Positions 1 through 11,856 of a stretch of 64,000 nt of DNA are shown one piece after another. The notes below the pieces were generated by a model, which saw only the letters and a list, made by a program, of their open reading frames with translations, ran no database searches and was not told the origin of the DNA. Position 1 is the first letter of the stretch, and every line of letters begins with the position of its first letter. Where the stretch lies: positions 101,978,220 through 102,042,219 of the forward strand of contig NC_053392.1 in the NCBI RefSeq assembly GCF_905171765.1, read 5' to 3'. Made by a program: the position numbers and the translations under genes. This DNA comes from Bufo bufo (Eukaryota; Chordata; Amphibia; Anura; Bufonidae).

Positions 1-395
1 TGAATTTGATTTCAAACTCCTTACCACACATTTGGGCCCCTAGAATGCCAGGGCAGTATAACTACCCCACAAGTGACCCCATTTTGGAAAGAAGAGACCC
101 CAAGGTATTCGCTGATGGGCATAGTGAGTTCATAGAACTTTTTATTTTTTGTCACAAGTTAGTGGAATATGAGACTTTGTAAGAAAAAAAAAAAAAAAAA
201 AAAAAATCATCATTTTCCGCTAACTTGTGACAAAAAATAAAAAGTTCTATGAACTCACTATGCCCATCAGCGAATACCTTAGGGTGTGTACTTTCAGAAA
301 TGGGGTCATTTGTGGGGTGTTTGTACTGTCTGGGCATTGTAGAACCTCAGGAAACATGACAGGTGCTCAGAAAGTCAGAGCGGCTTCAAAAAGCG
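1..395. repeat. Large imperfect foldback around a 23-A tract
   Basis: Bases about 1-166 are the imperfect reverse complement of about 216-395. The arms share the segment around TTCATAGAACTTTTTATT and its complement. They are separated by a short spacer holding an uninterrupted run of 23 A (184-206). The left arm probably continues past the window start. Divergence rises away from the centre. I do not recognise the family, and short open frames in it are not credible genes. Confidence 0.7.
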
Positions 396-1011
396 GAAAT
401 TCACATTTTTGTACCATAGTTTGTAAACGCTATAACTTTTACCCAAACCATTTTTTTTTTACCCAAACATTTTTTTTTTATCAAAGACATGTAGAACTAT
501 AAATTTAGAGCAAAATTTCTATATGGATCTCGTTTTTTTTTGCAAAATTTTACAACTGAAAGTGAAAAATGTCATTTTTTTGCAAAAAAATCGTTAAATT
601 TCGATTAATAACAAAAAAAGTAAAAATGTCAGCAGCAATGAAATACCACCAAATGAAAGCTCTATTAGTGAGAAGAAAAGGAGGTAAAATTCATTTGGGT
701 GGTAAGTTGCATGACCGAGCAATAAACGGTGAAAGTAGTGTAGGTCAGAAGTGTAAAAAGTGGCCTGGTCTTTCAGGGTGTTTAAGCACTGGGGGCTGAG
801 GTGGTTAAAATCTGATTTAAATAATGGTCATTTTCTGATGAAACATTACCTTCACTTCTGTCTTTGTTAAATAAGTTAAAATCAGCCATGTCCCTCTTCC
901 TTCTCCTAGTATATGTTAAGAGTCTTATAGACCACACAGTGCTCCTCTGGGCGGGAAAAGGTGTGCAAATGATCTCTCTTTCCCCCCAAAAAAGTAAGCT
1001 GTGCCTCTAAT
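396..1011. other. No gene seen; AT-rich repeat-like sequence
   Basis: T-rich and A-rich runs lie near 450-600. Around 640-806 is a stretch that reads like the end of a dispersed repeat. No open frame here shows a recognisable domain. Confidence 0.4.
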
Positions 1012-1014
1012 ACC

Positions 1015-1463
1015 AGCAGATAGCTATCCTAGAAGTCAATGTTTGACCTTTTGAAACAGGACTTGTAGCGTAATTTAGGATTATAGCTAAGTCAGTACCT
1101 CATGGTCAGACAACTGTTTTTGGGGTGATTGCCCCTCATCAGTACAAAGCAGAGGGAACTGGGTGAGAGGCCTTTGTCAGGATTCGGGGGGAGGGGCACT
1201 ATTTCTCCTTGTGGAGGAGTCTGATAGGCCATCCAATGCTTCTCTTGGGAAATGGGAGCTCTCCATAAGGGGACATAGTACCACCAAACCCTGACCAAGG
1301 CCTTTCACCCAGTACTGCCTGCTCTGCACTGATGAGGGGCAATGACCCTGAAACAGCTGTGTGCAGATAAGGTGCTGGCTTACTTATAATCCTACGTTAT
1401 GTCTCAAGTCCTGTTTTAAAAGGTCAGACATTGACTTATCGGATAGCTACTTTATATCTGCTT
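1015..1463. mobile_element. Foldback MITE with arms of about 170 bp
   Basis: The left arm (about 1015-1185) and right arm (about 1290-1463) are reverse complements with scattered mismatches. Shared blocks include AAGTCAATGTCTGACC-like and TTGCCCCTCATCAGT-like sequence. About 100 bp of non-palindromic centre separates them. There is no coding capacity. I could not fix a target duplication, so the superfamily is open. Confidence 0.7.
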
Positions 1464-1963
1464 TCATTAAAGCCTCCTCTTTCTTTTCTTTTTTTGAAAG
1501 ATATCTAATTTGCCTACCTTCCACCTCACAGTCCTGTGACTAGGTGTATAACAACTGGCTGGAGCCGGATCCCACCTCTACCCTGTGTGCAATAGGACAC
1601 TGATATTAGCAGACCTCACCCCTCAGCTGTTCACTAGCCAGACATGGAACTGGATCAGCAGTTTAACCCCTGTGTTTTGTGTGGGATTTTTACAAAACTG
1701 TTTCAGGAGCATCCAGAAACTATTGGCAAACAGTGAGGGCATCTATATTACTCTGTTTACTTTTATCATTCATGTCCATGTTTGGTGCTTCTTCACGGGC
1801 TCCTTCCTGTGGATTTCATAAAAATTGATTTATTTTTATTTTTTATTATTTTTTTTTACAAGTGTTTTGGTGGCTTTTTTTTATTGTGTAACATTTTGCA
1901 CATGCATTTGTTTTCTGGAATTTTTGAAATCCTGTAGACAAGCTTATGGGAAAACCCCCAGAC
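1464..1963. other. No gene seen
   Basis: This stretch is T-rich with short open frames and no motif I recognise. It is likely intronic or intergenic sequence. Confidence 0.4.
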
Positions 1964-1966
1964 TAA

Positions 1967-2245
1967 GGCTACATGCACATGACCGTATGTGTTTTGCAGT
2001 CCGGTTGACATCCATATGCCATCCTTTTTTTTTTTTGCAGATCCAGTGTAACAATGCCTAAAACAGACAAGAATAGGACATGTTCTATTTTTTTTGCGGG
2101 GCTGCGGAACGGACATACGGATGCGGATAGCACACTGTGTGCTGTCCGCATTTTTTGCGGACCCATTGAAATGACTAGGTCTGCATCCTATCCGCAAACA
2201 AAACGGAACGGACACTGAAACAAATAAGTTCATGTGCATGAGGCC
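1967..2245. mobile_element. PIF/Harbinger-like MITE, copy 1
   Basis: Terminal inverted repeats (GGCTACATGCACATGACCG on the left, the CATGTGCATGAGGCC end on the right) are flanked by TAA at 1964-1966 and TAA at 2246-2248. A 3-bp TWA target duplication is the hallmark of PIF/Harbinger elements. The interior is rich in GCGGA/TCCGC and is itself foldback. It is non-coding and is one of six copies in the window. Confidence 0.75.
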
Positions 2246-2248
2246 TAA

Positions 2249-3629
2249 GTAATATTTCTAGAGCATGCTGCGTTTTGGAAAAACCACTGACCCCAAAAAC
2301 AACAAAGCATAATGTTTCACTATAAAATTTTAAGTGCATCACAGCATTTTTACTAACGAGAATGATTTACAAACTGCAGCAAAATGCTGTGTGTCAAGGA
2401 ATACTCTCTAGAAATGCCTCTAAACTGCACACTGTACAGTAGATTGATGTATATGTAAATTCCTGCACATGCATCTTTATAATGTATTTGATTCAATGAA
2501 TGTTATAGCATTGGAAAACTGTACAGACGAGTGGCCCCAGGGCTGGCATGTGGGTACATTGCAATTGGTTCACAAGAGATGCTAGACGGTAGGATGATAG
2601 AACCATATTTTATATAAGCCATAGCCACACATTGAGTGGACATCTAAAAGGCATCCCCGTAAATCACTTATTATTCCGGTAATCCTAGGCTGAATTATTT
2701 CCAGGCTTTTGTACCTCTAAGCAGCTGTAATCAAGTAAATATGTTAATCCAGCGGGTGGTTCCCTTCTGGCTTTTCTGTTACATCACCACCTACAAATAC
2801 AAAGCACCAAATGTACCCAAATTATTTTTAGCCTAATACTTATGAGGGAATCCTTTGTGGGGATTATCCTATGCATAACATGTTTGTAGTCATTTTCCTA
2901 TATGAATGAGGACAGTGGATTGTTGAATGGATGGATAAAGTGCCTCGTGGAGGGGGGATAGATAAATGCTTTCAATTCTGCTTCTTGACGTACACAGCTC
3001 TAGGTTAAGGTGCGCACCCTACAGCAAATTCCATGTAAAGTCGTTTAACCTACCAGTACTGTATGTATTAGTAGTGGGATGAAACCCAACAAACATACGG
3101 AGAACATACCAACTCCATGCAGATCTTGTCCTTGCTTGGATTTTAACCCCAGTCCTGCAAGGCAACAGGAAAACTATGGCTATCCATTTTTCTCTCTCTT
3201 TTGGATGACTGCTGTCTGAAGTAGCGGTGTAGTTCTATGGCCGTCAGATGTGACAATGCCAGCTGGGACTCAACAACATGAGGGAAGTCTACCCACTGAC
3301 ATATTAACGCCAGTCGATATGTGATATATAGTCATGTGTCCTACCAACAGGTGCCAGACATGAAAGAAGGGCCTTTGAAGACCCCCTTCCAACGCCACTA
3401 TAAACATGATGCCTGTTTTAGATTGTAGAAACATATGTTATTTGTATGGTGAGGTAATCCTAGTTGTAGGACAACTTTGGTGCCGCTTTGGATGAAACAA
3501 TAGCATAGGATGGGTGGAAATATAACCTAACCGATATCTGTTTTCCTTGTTGGCAGAAGCCAGTGCACAATCTCTTTAGACACAATCTCATGCCTAAGGT
3601 CAGCCTTATGAACTAAACTAATAACACAC
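2249..3629. other. No gene seen
   Basis: The sequence has mixed composition, no long open frame and no recognised domain. It may be single-copy intron sequence, but I cannot show that by eye. Confidence 0.35.
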
Positions 3630-3930
3630 AAAGGGGGTCATTTATAAAGCAAGTACGCCCATATTAGGTGTATTTCTGGCGAAGATTGTGGTGCAATCTG
3701 CAACTTTTCCCCTCTTACGCCAGATCTAAAAAAGTGGGCGTGATGTGGGAAAGGGATGGGACGATAGGCCCATCTCATTTACCATTTTCTATGCCTGTTT
3801 TAGGCATAGAAAATGGTCTACATGTAAGACTGCAAGGAAGCTGTCTTACATTTAGAAGCCGCGTGGATCCGCCAAAGTTATGTAGAGGCCTGCTGCCAGT
3901 GCAGGGCTTTATTAAGCCCGGCATCTAAAA
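3630..3930. repeat. Dispersed repeat with a perfect 16-bp hairpin
   Basis: Positions 3781-3796 and 3802-3817 are perfect reverse complements around a 5-base loop. The surrounding sequence (AAAGGGGGTCATTTATAAAG at its left) resembles the edge of a common frog-type interspersed repeat. No coding content is seen. Confidence 0.5.
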
Positions 3931-4000
3931 TCACATTGAGTAAACGTTCACAGTGCAGGGAGAAAGAGTGTGCGAGCCCTTGATTTTAATAACCTGTAGA

Positions 4001-5063
4001 TCACTCTTTAGCAACCATCACCTTCACCAAAAGTAGTTGCAAATAAAGTTTACACAACATTGAGGTGGAATTTGTACCATTCCTCCCTGCAAATGTGTAA
4101 TGTTGATGAATATTTCTGGGATGCCTTGCATGCACAGTCCTCTTCAGGTCATGCCACAGCATCTCAATAAGGTGAAGGTTTAGTACTCTGACTTGGCTGT
4201 TCCAAAACACAAATCTTATTTTCTTCATTTTTTTATTTTTTTATTTTTTAGTTAATTTATTTGTGTCCTTTCGGCTATTGTGTTGGTTTATCATCCATTT
4301 TGTATTCAGCTTGAGATCATGGACTACTACCCTTATGTTCTTCTGTAAAATGTTTTTTTGAATTAATTGTTCGCTTGGTGATTGCAAGCGGCCCAGGAAT
4401 GAGACAGCAAAGCAATCCCTACTATGGTGCTCCTTCCACCATGCTGTTGGAATTTTTACTTCCAAACATAGGGTTTGTGAATATGTGTTACAAAGTTCCA
4501 CTTTTGTCTTGTATATACATAGAACGTTTTCCCAGAAGTACTGTGGAACATCCAGGTGGTTTGGGCAGACTTGAGACAGGCTACAGTGTTTTTTTTAGGA
4601 CTGCAGTGGCTTTCTTCATGGTTAATCCATGAACACCACCATTCTTTTTACATGTTTCACTAATAATGGACACATAAACAGAAGCTTTAGCAGTTTGTAG
4701 ACTACTTGGGTTGTTTCTCACCTTTTTCAAGATTGCCTTTTGTGCTCTTGGAGTGATCTTTACAGGAGGCCTATTCCTAGGGAGTATATTCACAGTTCTA
4801 AATGTCCTCTATTTGTAGATAATTTGCCTAACCATGGATTGATATACACCCAGGTCTTTACCAGTGCTTTTGTAGCCATCTCCAGTTGCATGCATCTTTA
4901 TAGCGTTTTCTGAACATTGTTTTCTTCGAAGCATGGTCCATACTAACCAGTTGTTCTTGAGAAGAATAGATTTGTCAGTAACCAGGCTTTGTGTGCCTTT
5001 ATTCAATGGGCAAAGCACTTGTGAAAGCCACACTACCAATCTCATTTCTGAAATGAAATACAT
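4001..5063 (-). pseudogene. Decayed Tc1-family transposase
   Basis: Read on the minus strand, fragments of a Tc1-type transposase appear in order. An N-terminal helix-turn-helix-like stretch lies at 4809-5063. A linker starting with a RPPVKITPRAQKAI motif lies at 4581-4793, and a middle piece with WWKEHHSRD at about 4390-4500. The C-terminal piece (4001-4228) holds a corrupted version of the SPDLNPIEHLW motif, where the catalytic Glu of the DDE triad normally sits; here the motif reads LNLHLIEMLW. The frames do not join and contain stops, so the copy is old and inactive. I could not place its terminal repeats. Confidence 0.7.
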
Positions 5064-5183
5064 TTTGACAATTAGCTCTTGAAGAGGTCATTAACACAGA
5101 GGTTTACTTCCTTTTGCTCCCTGCTCTGCGCATGTTTACTTAATGTGCCTAATAAAAGACAGGAGTGATACAACGGTTTCTAT

Positions 5184-5530
5184 ACAGTTAGTTATCCCTC
5201 AGGATACAATTATTTCAACATACGATGGCCCAGGAAAGACCATTGTATGTTGAAAATAGACTCAACATACTATGTCTCAGACTCGGATCCAACCAATCAA
5301 GGCCACTTCTGGTAAATTAGTTGCTAGTTAGCAGCTATTCCTGACTGTTATAATATGTAAGGACTTGTTTTATCTGTCTTAGTTATCTGCCTATTTTTCT
5401 TAAATTTTAATTTTCTCTTATCTTGGATGACATTTTGGAGCTTTGGAACCAATTACTCAAGTTACAATGCTTTCAACATACAATGGTCGTCCTGGAACCA
5501 ATTAATATTGTTACTTGAGGGACCACTGTA
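5184..5530. repeat. Probable MITE with TACAGT ends
   Basis: The left end (TACAGTTAGTTATCCCTCA) and the reverse complement of the right end (TACAGTGGTCCCTCAAGT) match imperfectly. Internal segments with CAACATAC and a TGGYC motif recur in both orientations. It is non-coding, and the family is unidentified. Confidence 0.45.
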
Positions 5531-6474
5531 GTTTAGTTACAGTGTGATTGTCTGTAATTTTGACTTCCTATAGATAACAATCAGATCATGTAATCATTAG
5601 TAATCAATGCAAAAATCCAGGTAATTTCAAAGGGCTCACCTTACTTTTTCTTGCAACTGTATGCGCTAATATTTGCACTTTCAGATGTCATAGTGACATT
5701 TTGCTTTATTGTGCTTTTTATGGTTTAAGTGACTTATGATTTTGGAAAAATGGCAAGAATCCAACTTTTTTTCTGCCTTACATGTCACTAATTGTTCTAT
5801 ACCTTATCATCATTGCGCTATTTTAGGTCTGTTTAATATTCACCTCTCTCTATAAATGTGACTCAGAAGATATAATAATAATAATACAAAGGGAATTATT
5901 TAAGTCTAATTAGCTATCACTTAGATTTGCTTTCTTTTAGTATCTCTATTCCCTCCATTTATAATTTGCCGTTAAGACACCCGTTCCGATTGAGAAATGA
6001 ATCCATATTCTTAATGGTTTGGCTTGTAGCTAAAATTTCCATGACAAAGCCTTTCTATTTCCTTCATATATCTTTTATTATTACTCGTTTCATTTATGTG
6101 TTCATTTAGTTTAAGACATTTTACTTCAATGTAATTCCATAGAGCAACATTATCAAAGAGCAGGTTCCACCCAACAATTAAAATAATACTGCACCATTTG
6201 CATCAAACTTCATGTTGGTCCTACCAAGGTAAATGTCCCATGGGCTAGAATGACACCATAGGGATGACTTAATCCTCCCCCACAATGAAATTAATGTCCT
6301 TGGGGAAGCTCTGCCGAAAACCCAGACGAGGTAGCAATTTGGAACTTCAGAGAGTAGATTTCTTTATTTGATGCCTAAAACACATGAACATGCAAAAGTA
6401 GCCTTTGAGGTCTCAGGGATGCTGGACAAGGACCAATTTCATATGAATCCCCAAATAATTCTGCTATATGGTAC
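5531..6474. other. No gene seen; short ATA microsatellite
   Basis: An (ATA)n stretch sits at about 5873-5887. Open frames here are short and without motifs. Confidence 0.4.
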
Positions 6475-7311
6475 TTAAAAGGGTTGTCCGACCCAGCAAC
6501 TAAAATTAAGGGACTAGTGGAATGTGTTTAAATAAGCACTGCTTCTGGTCCCATATGGACATTCCGTCCATGGTCGCATATACTGCTGCAGCCATCATTA
6601 ACCTCAGCAGTAATGCGTCCCTGAGTAGCATGTCATTGTGGAGGCTCAGTGGTAATTCTCAGTTGTCTCTAAGCTGATGGGTGGGCACTAGCTGCTCTCC
6701 ATAGAATACACACGAAAAACAGCAGTTTCTGCTTTCTGAATCTCTCTTCCGGTCTCAAACTCACTTAGAAGCACCATATAAGACATTGTAGAGAGGTAAT
6801 GTGATGTGAATAAATCACTTAGGATGAGATACTATTAGCAGCTGAATGTGCTGATCATGTCTGCCTCTCTCTGTCTGCTTGCTTGTTTCTTTCTGCCTTT
6901 CCTACCTCATCCCCTCTCCATACATACCTATGGGATGATGTAATCTGATCCTTCATTGAGCAGGCAGCTTGTTTGGGTCTCTCAATACAAAGTTCTCATT
7001 ATATTTTTCTATAATAAGATATATTACAAAGTTTCTTATATTCGCCTGTTTTATTGATTTTTGCAATGTTGTGTGAAATCCTAGTAACTGTTTAAATGTA
7101 TTTTAAATAGTAAGATATTCTTACTCATATTCTTAAAAGGTGCCCCCTGTCAGCACCAGTTCTGGATCCCCAACTTTACATCTGTCATTTTCTTTGACTG
7201 TGAGTTGGGGTCTTTAAACCTGCGGTCAGTACAGGATATATGTCCAGAATCTGGCCTGAGTTGTGTATCTTGCTATTTTTTAAAATATTTTTGAGCTAGG
7301 CAACCCTTTAA
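6475..7311. mobile_element. T2/Kolobok-like element, TTAA-flanked
   Basis: TTAA at 6475-6478 is followed by AAGGGTTGTCC. The mirror image, GGCAACCCT followed by TTAA, ends at 7311. The TTAA duplication with AAGGG-type ends fits the T2 family described in Xenopus and assigned to the Kolobok superfamily. There is no transposase frame, so it would be non-autonomous. The inverted repeats are short (about 9-10 bp), so the assignment is tentative. Confidence 0.5.
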
Positions 7312-8065
7312 TGGGGCCTGTTGGAGGCTATTTGAGGATAATATGGGAGAACAGTCCATGTGATACAGCTGACATAACCAGTTAGAAACAGGATATTCTG
7401 CCCAGGTCATGATCTTGTACAGATTTTGTCAAAGCTCGTTACAGATGTCTTCATCGTAATGTTTCATCCAAGGCAGCTGTTATGAAGTTAAAATTAAACA
7501 ATATTAACGCAAATAGAAACCAAGTTTTACATCTTCTTCTATATTCCCCCTGCATCTAGCAGGATACAGCTCAGTGTACAGTAGCGGCATAAAATAAGGC
7601 TACCCCTGAAATAACACAGGTGCAGGCATAAACTTCTGTGTGTAATGTGATGGGAAAATTGCCTAAAAGTTGTTCTGGTCCCTGAGCATTTAGATTGTTA
7701 TCAGTATGTCTTTGCTTCTTTTTATTCAGGATGTGGAAATTAGTTTTTTATTTACTTTTTTCTTTTCCATACTTTTTAAATTTTATGGTCACGGTAGATT
7801 ATGTTGTGGTTATTGTTTTTACAGCTTTTATTTATCCTGGGAAACGTAGCCACAGTGTAAATAATATAAGCCTAAATTGTCTCTTTTTCCAGGTAGACCC
7901 CTAAATTATCAGGAACTCTCTAATGCAAACCATTTTCACATGAGCTAAACCAGAAGAGCATTGACCATTTCAATATACGTAAATATAGCATTAGAGACAG
8001 TTTACGGATACCAGGCTCTTAACGAAACAGTAAACTGCACGTGTACGATACAGATAGATGTAGAG
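7312..8065. other. No gene seen
   Basis: One 69-codon open frame (7695-7904) is hydrophobic and T-rich. It has no domain or plausible splice context, so I do not call it a gene. Confidence 0.4.
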
Positions 8066-8880
8066 ATGGCCATTAGTGTTGATCGAGCACCAAAGTGCTC
8101 AGGTGCTTGAGTAGAACACTTTGGGATGCTCGGGTGCTCTACAGAGCACAATGGAAGTCAATGGGAGAACCCGAGCATTAAACCAGGCACCCCCTGCTCT
8201 GAAGAGGGGAGGGTGTCTGGTTCACAGGAAAAGGTCAGAAATTTAATGGAAACACCACTGAAATGGTTCGGGAACAGCATGGGGAGGATGTCTGGATGCA
8301 TCTTGGACTCCCAGGTCGCTGCTGGGAACGATGTTCTCCGAGTAGTACGCCACTTTTACAGACTGACAATAATACGCACAAAACCGAAGATAAAATCGAT
8401 TTTAGAGGAAAAATTGTTAGGAAACATTCTTTCTGTATATTTACTTGTATATAAAGTGCAAGTGCTGCCAAAAATTACAAGGAAGAGGCACTCCGATACA
8501 ACCTGTATATCACATAAAGGAGGGCTTCATTCACATTGTGGGACAATTGTTCAGGTAGTGGGACTCCTACACTCATAAAGCCTATGCACGAAGTAAAAGG
8601 GCTGCCAAAAATTACAAGGAACCGGCACTCCAATACACCCTTTATTACACATAAAAGAGGGCATCATACACACCCTTGAAAAATTATGGGCGAGGGCCTG
8701 CTGCTGAGCTTACCCTCTAAAACATTAGGAGCGAGGGCAGCCTAATAAGCATGTTGATATGATGGAGGAGGAGGACGACGAGAAAAGGCAGATTGAACCA
8801 TATACCCTTTTTTGTGGTGGAAGGGGTGCATGGGAATACAGTGTATTCAGTACACCATAAAAGACACATTTAAAGTGCCT

Positions 8881-10295
8881 TTATGTTAAGCCGCTTTCCT
8901 CTGGTGGAGTAGAGAAGTCAGGGGTAATCCAGGCCTTGTTCATTTTGATAAGAGTCAACCTGTCAGCATTTTCAATTGACAGGTGAATGCGCTTATCAGT
9001 TATTACGCACCCAGCAGCACTAAATACCCGCTTTGACAAAACGCTGGCGGCAGGGCAGGCCAGCACCTCCAAGGCGTAGAGCACCAGTTCGTGCCATGTG
9101 TCCAGCTTGGACAGCCAATAGTTGTAAGGCACTGAGGGATCACTGAGGACGCTGACACGGTCTGCTACGTACTCCACCATCTTGGAAAACTTGTCCCTCC
9201 TTGTGACACTAGGCTGCGCATCAGGGTGAGGGTGCTGGCGGGGTGTCATGAAACTGTCCCAGGTGTGTTGCCCTGCTCCTGTTGGAACTGCTGTGTGTAC
9301 CCCTAGTCTACCCTTCTCAGTTGCCCAAGGAACTACGTACTCTGCTGCCAGCGTTTTCAGCTGGAAATTTTTGGAGCAATTTTTCCACAAGGACCCTCTG
9401 GTATTGCACCATTTTGCTAGTCCTCTCCACCACAGGAATTAGAGATGAGAAGTTCTCTTTGTAGCTGGGGTCGAGAAGGGTGAACAACCAGTAATCGGTG
9501 TTGGCCAAAATGTGTATAATGCCAGGGTCACAGGAAAGGCAGTATAACATAAAGTCAGCCATGTGTGCCAGAGTCCCAACAGACAAGACTTCGCTGTCCT
9601 CATCAGGATCAGGAGGATGACTCTCAATCTCCTCATCCTCTTCCTCCTCTTTGGCCCATCCACGCTGAACAGATGGAATAAACCTGCTATGGTACTACCC
9701 TCTGTAGTGGAGGCAACCATCTCCTGCTCCTCATCCAATTGGCGCTGAGAAGACAAACGGAGGGTGGTCTGGCTATCGCCCTGTGTACTGTCTTCCCCCA
9801 TTTCCCCCTCTTTCACATGCAAAGCATCCGCCTTCATTGTGAGCAGCGAGCGTTTCAGTAGACACAGAAGTGGGATGGTTATGCTGATAATAGCGGCATC
9901 GCCGCTCACCATCTGTTGATTCCTCAAAGTTGCGTAAAACCTCACAGAGGTCAGACATCCATGCCCACTCTTCGCTTGTAACGAGCTGAAGCTGACTGGA
10001 AAGGCGACGACCATGTTGCAGCTGGTATTCCACAACTGCCCTCTGCTGCTCATAAAGCTTGGCCAACATGTGGAATGTTGAGTTCCAGCGTGTGCTCACG
10101 TCGCACATCAGTCGGTGAGCTGGCAATTGCTGCTGCAGCGTTGCCAGACCGGCAGCAGCTGTAGATGACTTTCGGAAATGGGCACACACGCGGCGCACCT
10201 TCATCAGTAGCTCAAGCAAATTGGGGCAGGTTTTGAGAAATCGCTGAACCACTAAGTTGAACACGTGGGCTAGGCATGGTATGTGTGTGAGCTTG
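8881..10295 (-). pseudogene. hAT transposase, C-terminal part with dimerisation domain
   Basis: Coding resumes left of the palindromic insertion with CDVSTRWNSTFHML (about 10060-10110), a hAT core motif. It then shifts frame at least three times: to 9439-10053, to 9317-9586 (TDYWLFTLLDPSYK) and to 8881-9390. The last frame holds the hAT dimerisation domain, with YNYWLSKLDTWHELVLYALE and then PASVLSKRVFSAAG at about 8990-9130, followed by a stop at 8881. All conserved blocks are present, so it decayed from a full-length enzyme by small indels rather than large deletions. Confidence 0.88.
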
Positions 10296-11841
10296 GAGTA
10301 AATGTTATGAGACGCACAAGAGTGAATGAGGCCACAGATGGAGGTGCTCGCAGTAAAAAAGGATTCGCCCCTCCTTTACAAGAGAAACAATATGAAATGG
10401 TATACTGGGCACTCACACTATAGGCAGAACCATAAAATAGAAACAATGCTAATGACTGAATTAACAGATTTATTAGTATGGCTGGACGTTAATAATAATT
10501 GAGATAAAATACAATGGACTAAACTATCTAAAAGTCAATAGAATATCATTGGAATAAAATACAATACATTATAAGTACCTAAAATGAATAGAATATTGGT
10601 AAATAGACAATAATATGGAATTAATAAGGAATGGTAATATGCGGCTATAATAACATCTAATAGTAAAGTTTAAAAGACAGTCGAGTTCCTGGCCAAGGAA
10701 ATGATGATTATAATGTTTAGGATATTGGGGCAAGGTCTATGAATAATCCAAAATCCAATGGAACAGTGAGAGTGAAAGAGCAATGCTTTCGTTGCAGTGA
10801 GTGTAATATGCCGCGTCCCGCTTATACTCACTGTTCGGTGATTGTTAGTGTGGATTGCACTGCTGTGGTTCCGGTTCTCTGTGTCACCCAATAGTTGTTC
10901 CCAGGTTGTCTCCGCCACCGGTTTATAGGGCTCTGGTCACCGCTCCGTACGATAAAAGAGCCGATGTCCTCCAAGTCTGTTTGCCTGCTTCCACGCTGGA
11001 TTGACTTTGCGGTCGCAAAATAAGGATGTGCTTGTTCTCTGGTTTGGAGAGGTTCAAGCTCCTGATGTATCAGCGTGCCAGGTTCTCTTAGAAGATGTTC
11101 CGGTTGTATAGCGTCAGCCTGGAGAAAATTCAACACTTGGCGTAACAAAGGTTCAAATGGAGATAAGCTGGGGGTCTTGGATCAAAAACCAGAGAACAAG
11201 CACATCCTTATTTTGCGACCGCAAAGTCAATCCAGCGTGGGAGCAGGCAAACATAGACTTGGAGGACATCGGCTCTTTTATCGTACGGAGCGGTGACCAG
11301 AGCCCTATAAACCGGTGGCGGAGACAACCTGGGAACAACTATTGGGTGACACAGAGAACCGGAACCACAGCAGTGCAATCCACACTAACAATCACCGAAC
11401 AGTGAGTATAAGCGGGACGCCGCATATTACACTCACTGCAACGAAAGCATTGCTCTTTCACTCTTTCACTGTTCCATTGGATTTTTGATTATTCATAGAC
11501 CTTGCCCCAATATCCTAAACATTATAATCATCATTTCCTTGGCCAGGAACTCGACTGTCTTTTAAACTTTACTATTAGATGTTATTATAGCCGCATATTA
11601 CCATTCCTTATTAATTCCATATTATTGTCTATTTACCAATATTCTATTCATTTTAGGTACTTATAATGTATTGTATTTTATTCCAATGATATTCTATTGA
11701 CTTTTAGATAGTTTAGTCCATTGTATTTTATCTCAATTATTATTAACGTCCAGCCATACTAATAAATCTGTTAATTCAGTCATTAGCATTGTTTCTATTT
11801 TATGGTTCTGCTTATAGTGTGAGTGCCCAGTATACCATTTC
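10296..11841. mobile_element. Palindromic insertion with 15-bp target duplication
   Basis: ATGTGTGTGAGCTTG occurs at 10281-10295 and again at 11842-11856, splitting the hAT transposase. The insert begins with about 93 bp of unique sequence. Two arms of about 655 bp follow (10390-11044 and 11188-11843) that are nearly identical in reverse complement; I counted only a handful of differences. They flank a 143-bp centre (11045-11187). A minus-strand open frame spans centre and left arm (10828-11148), and its C-terminal 60 or so residues are repeated in the right arm on the plus strand. The long duplication suggests target-primed retrotransposition, possibly a Penelope-like copy with inverted repeats. 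No RT motif is present, so the class is unproven. Confidence 0.8.
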
Positions 11842-11856
11842 ATGTGTGTGAGCTTG

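Noticed and set aside
7800..7910. Possible SH3YL1 upstream exon after TTTTTACAG near 7823
   Set aside because: A YPG tripeptide looked suggestive, but the frame has no further similarity and hits a stop without a donor site.
8126..8578. 150-codon open frame on the plus strand near the hAT left end
   Set aside because: It lies in the 3' non-coding end of the hAT, opposite to the transposase strand, overlaps a diverged tandem repeat and shows no domain.
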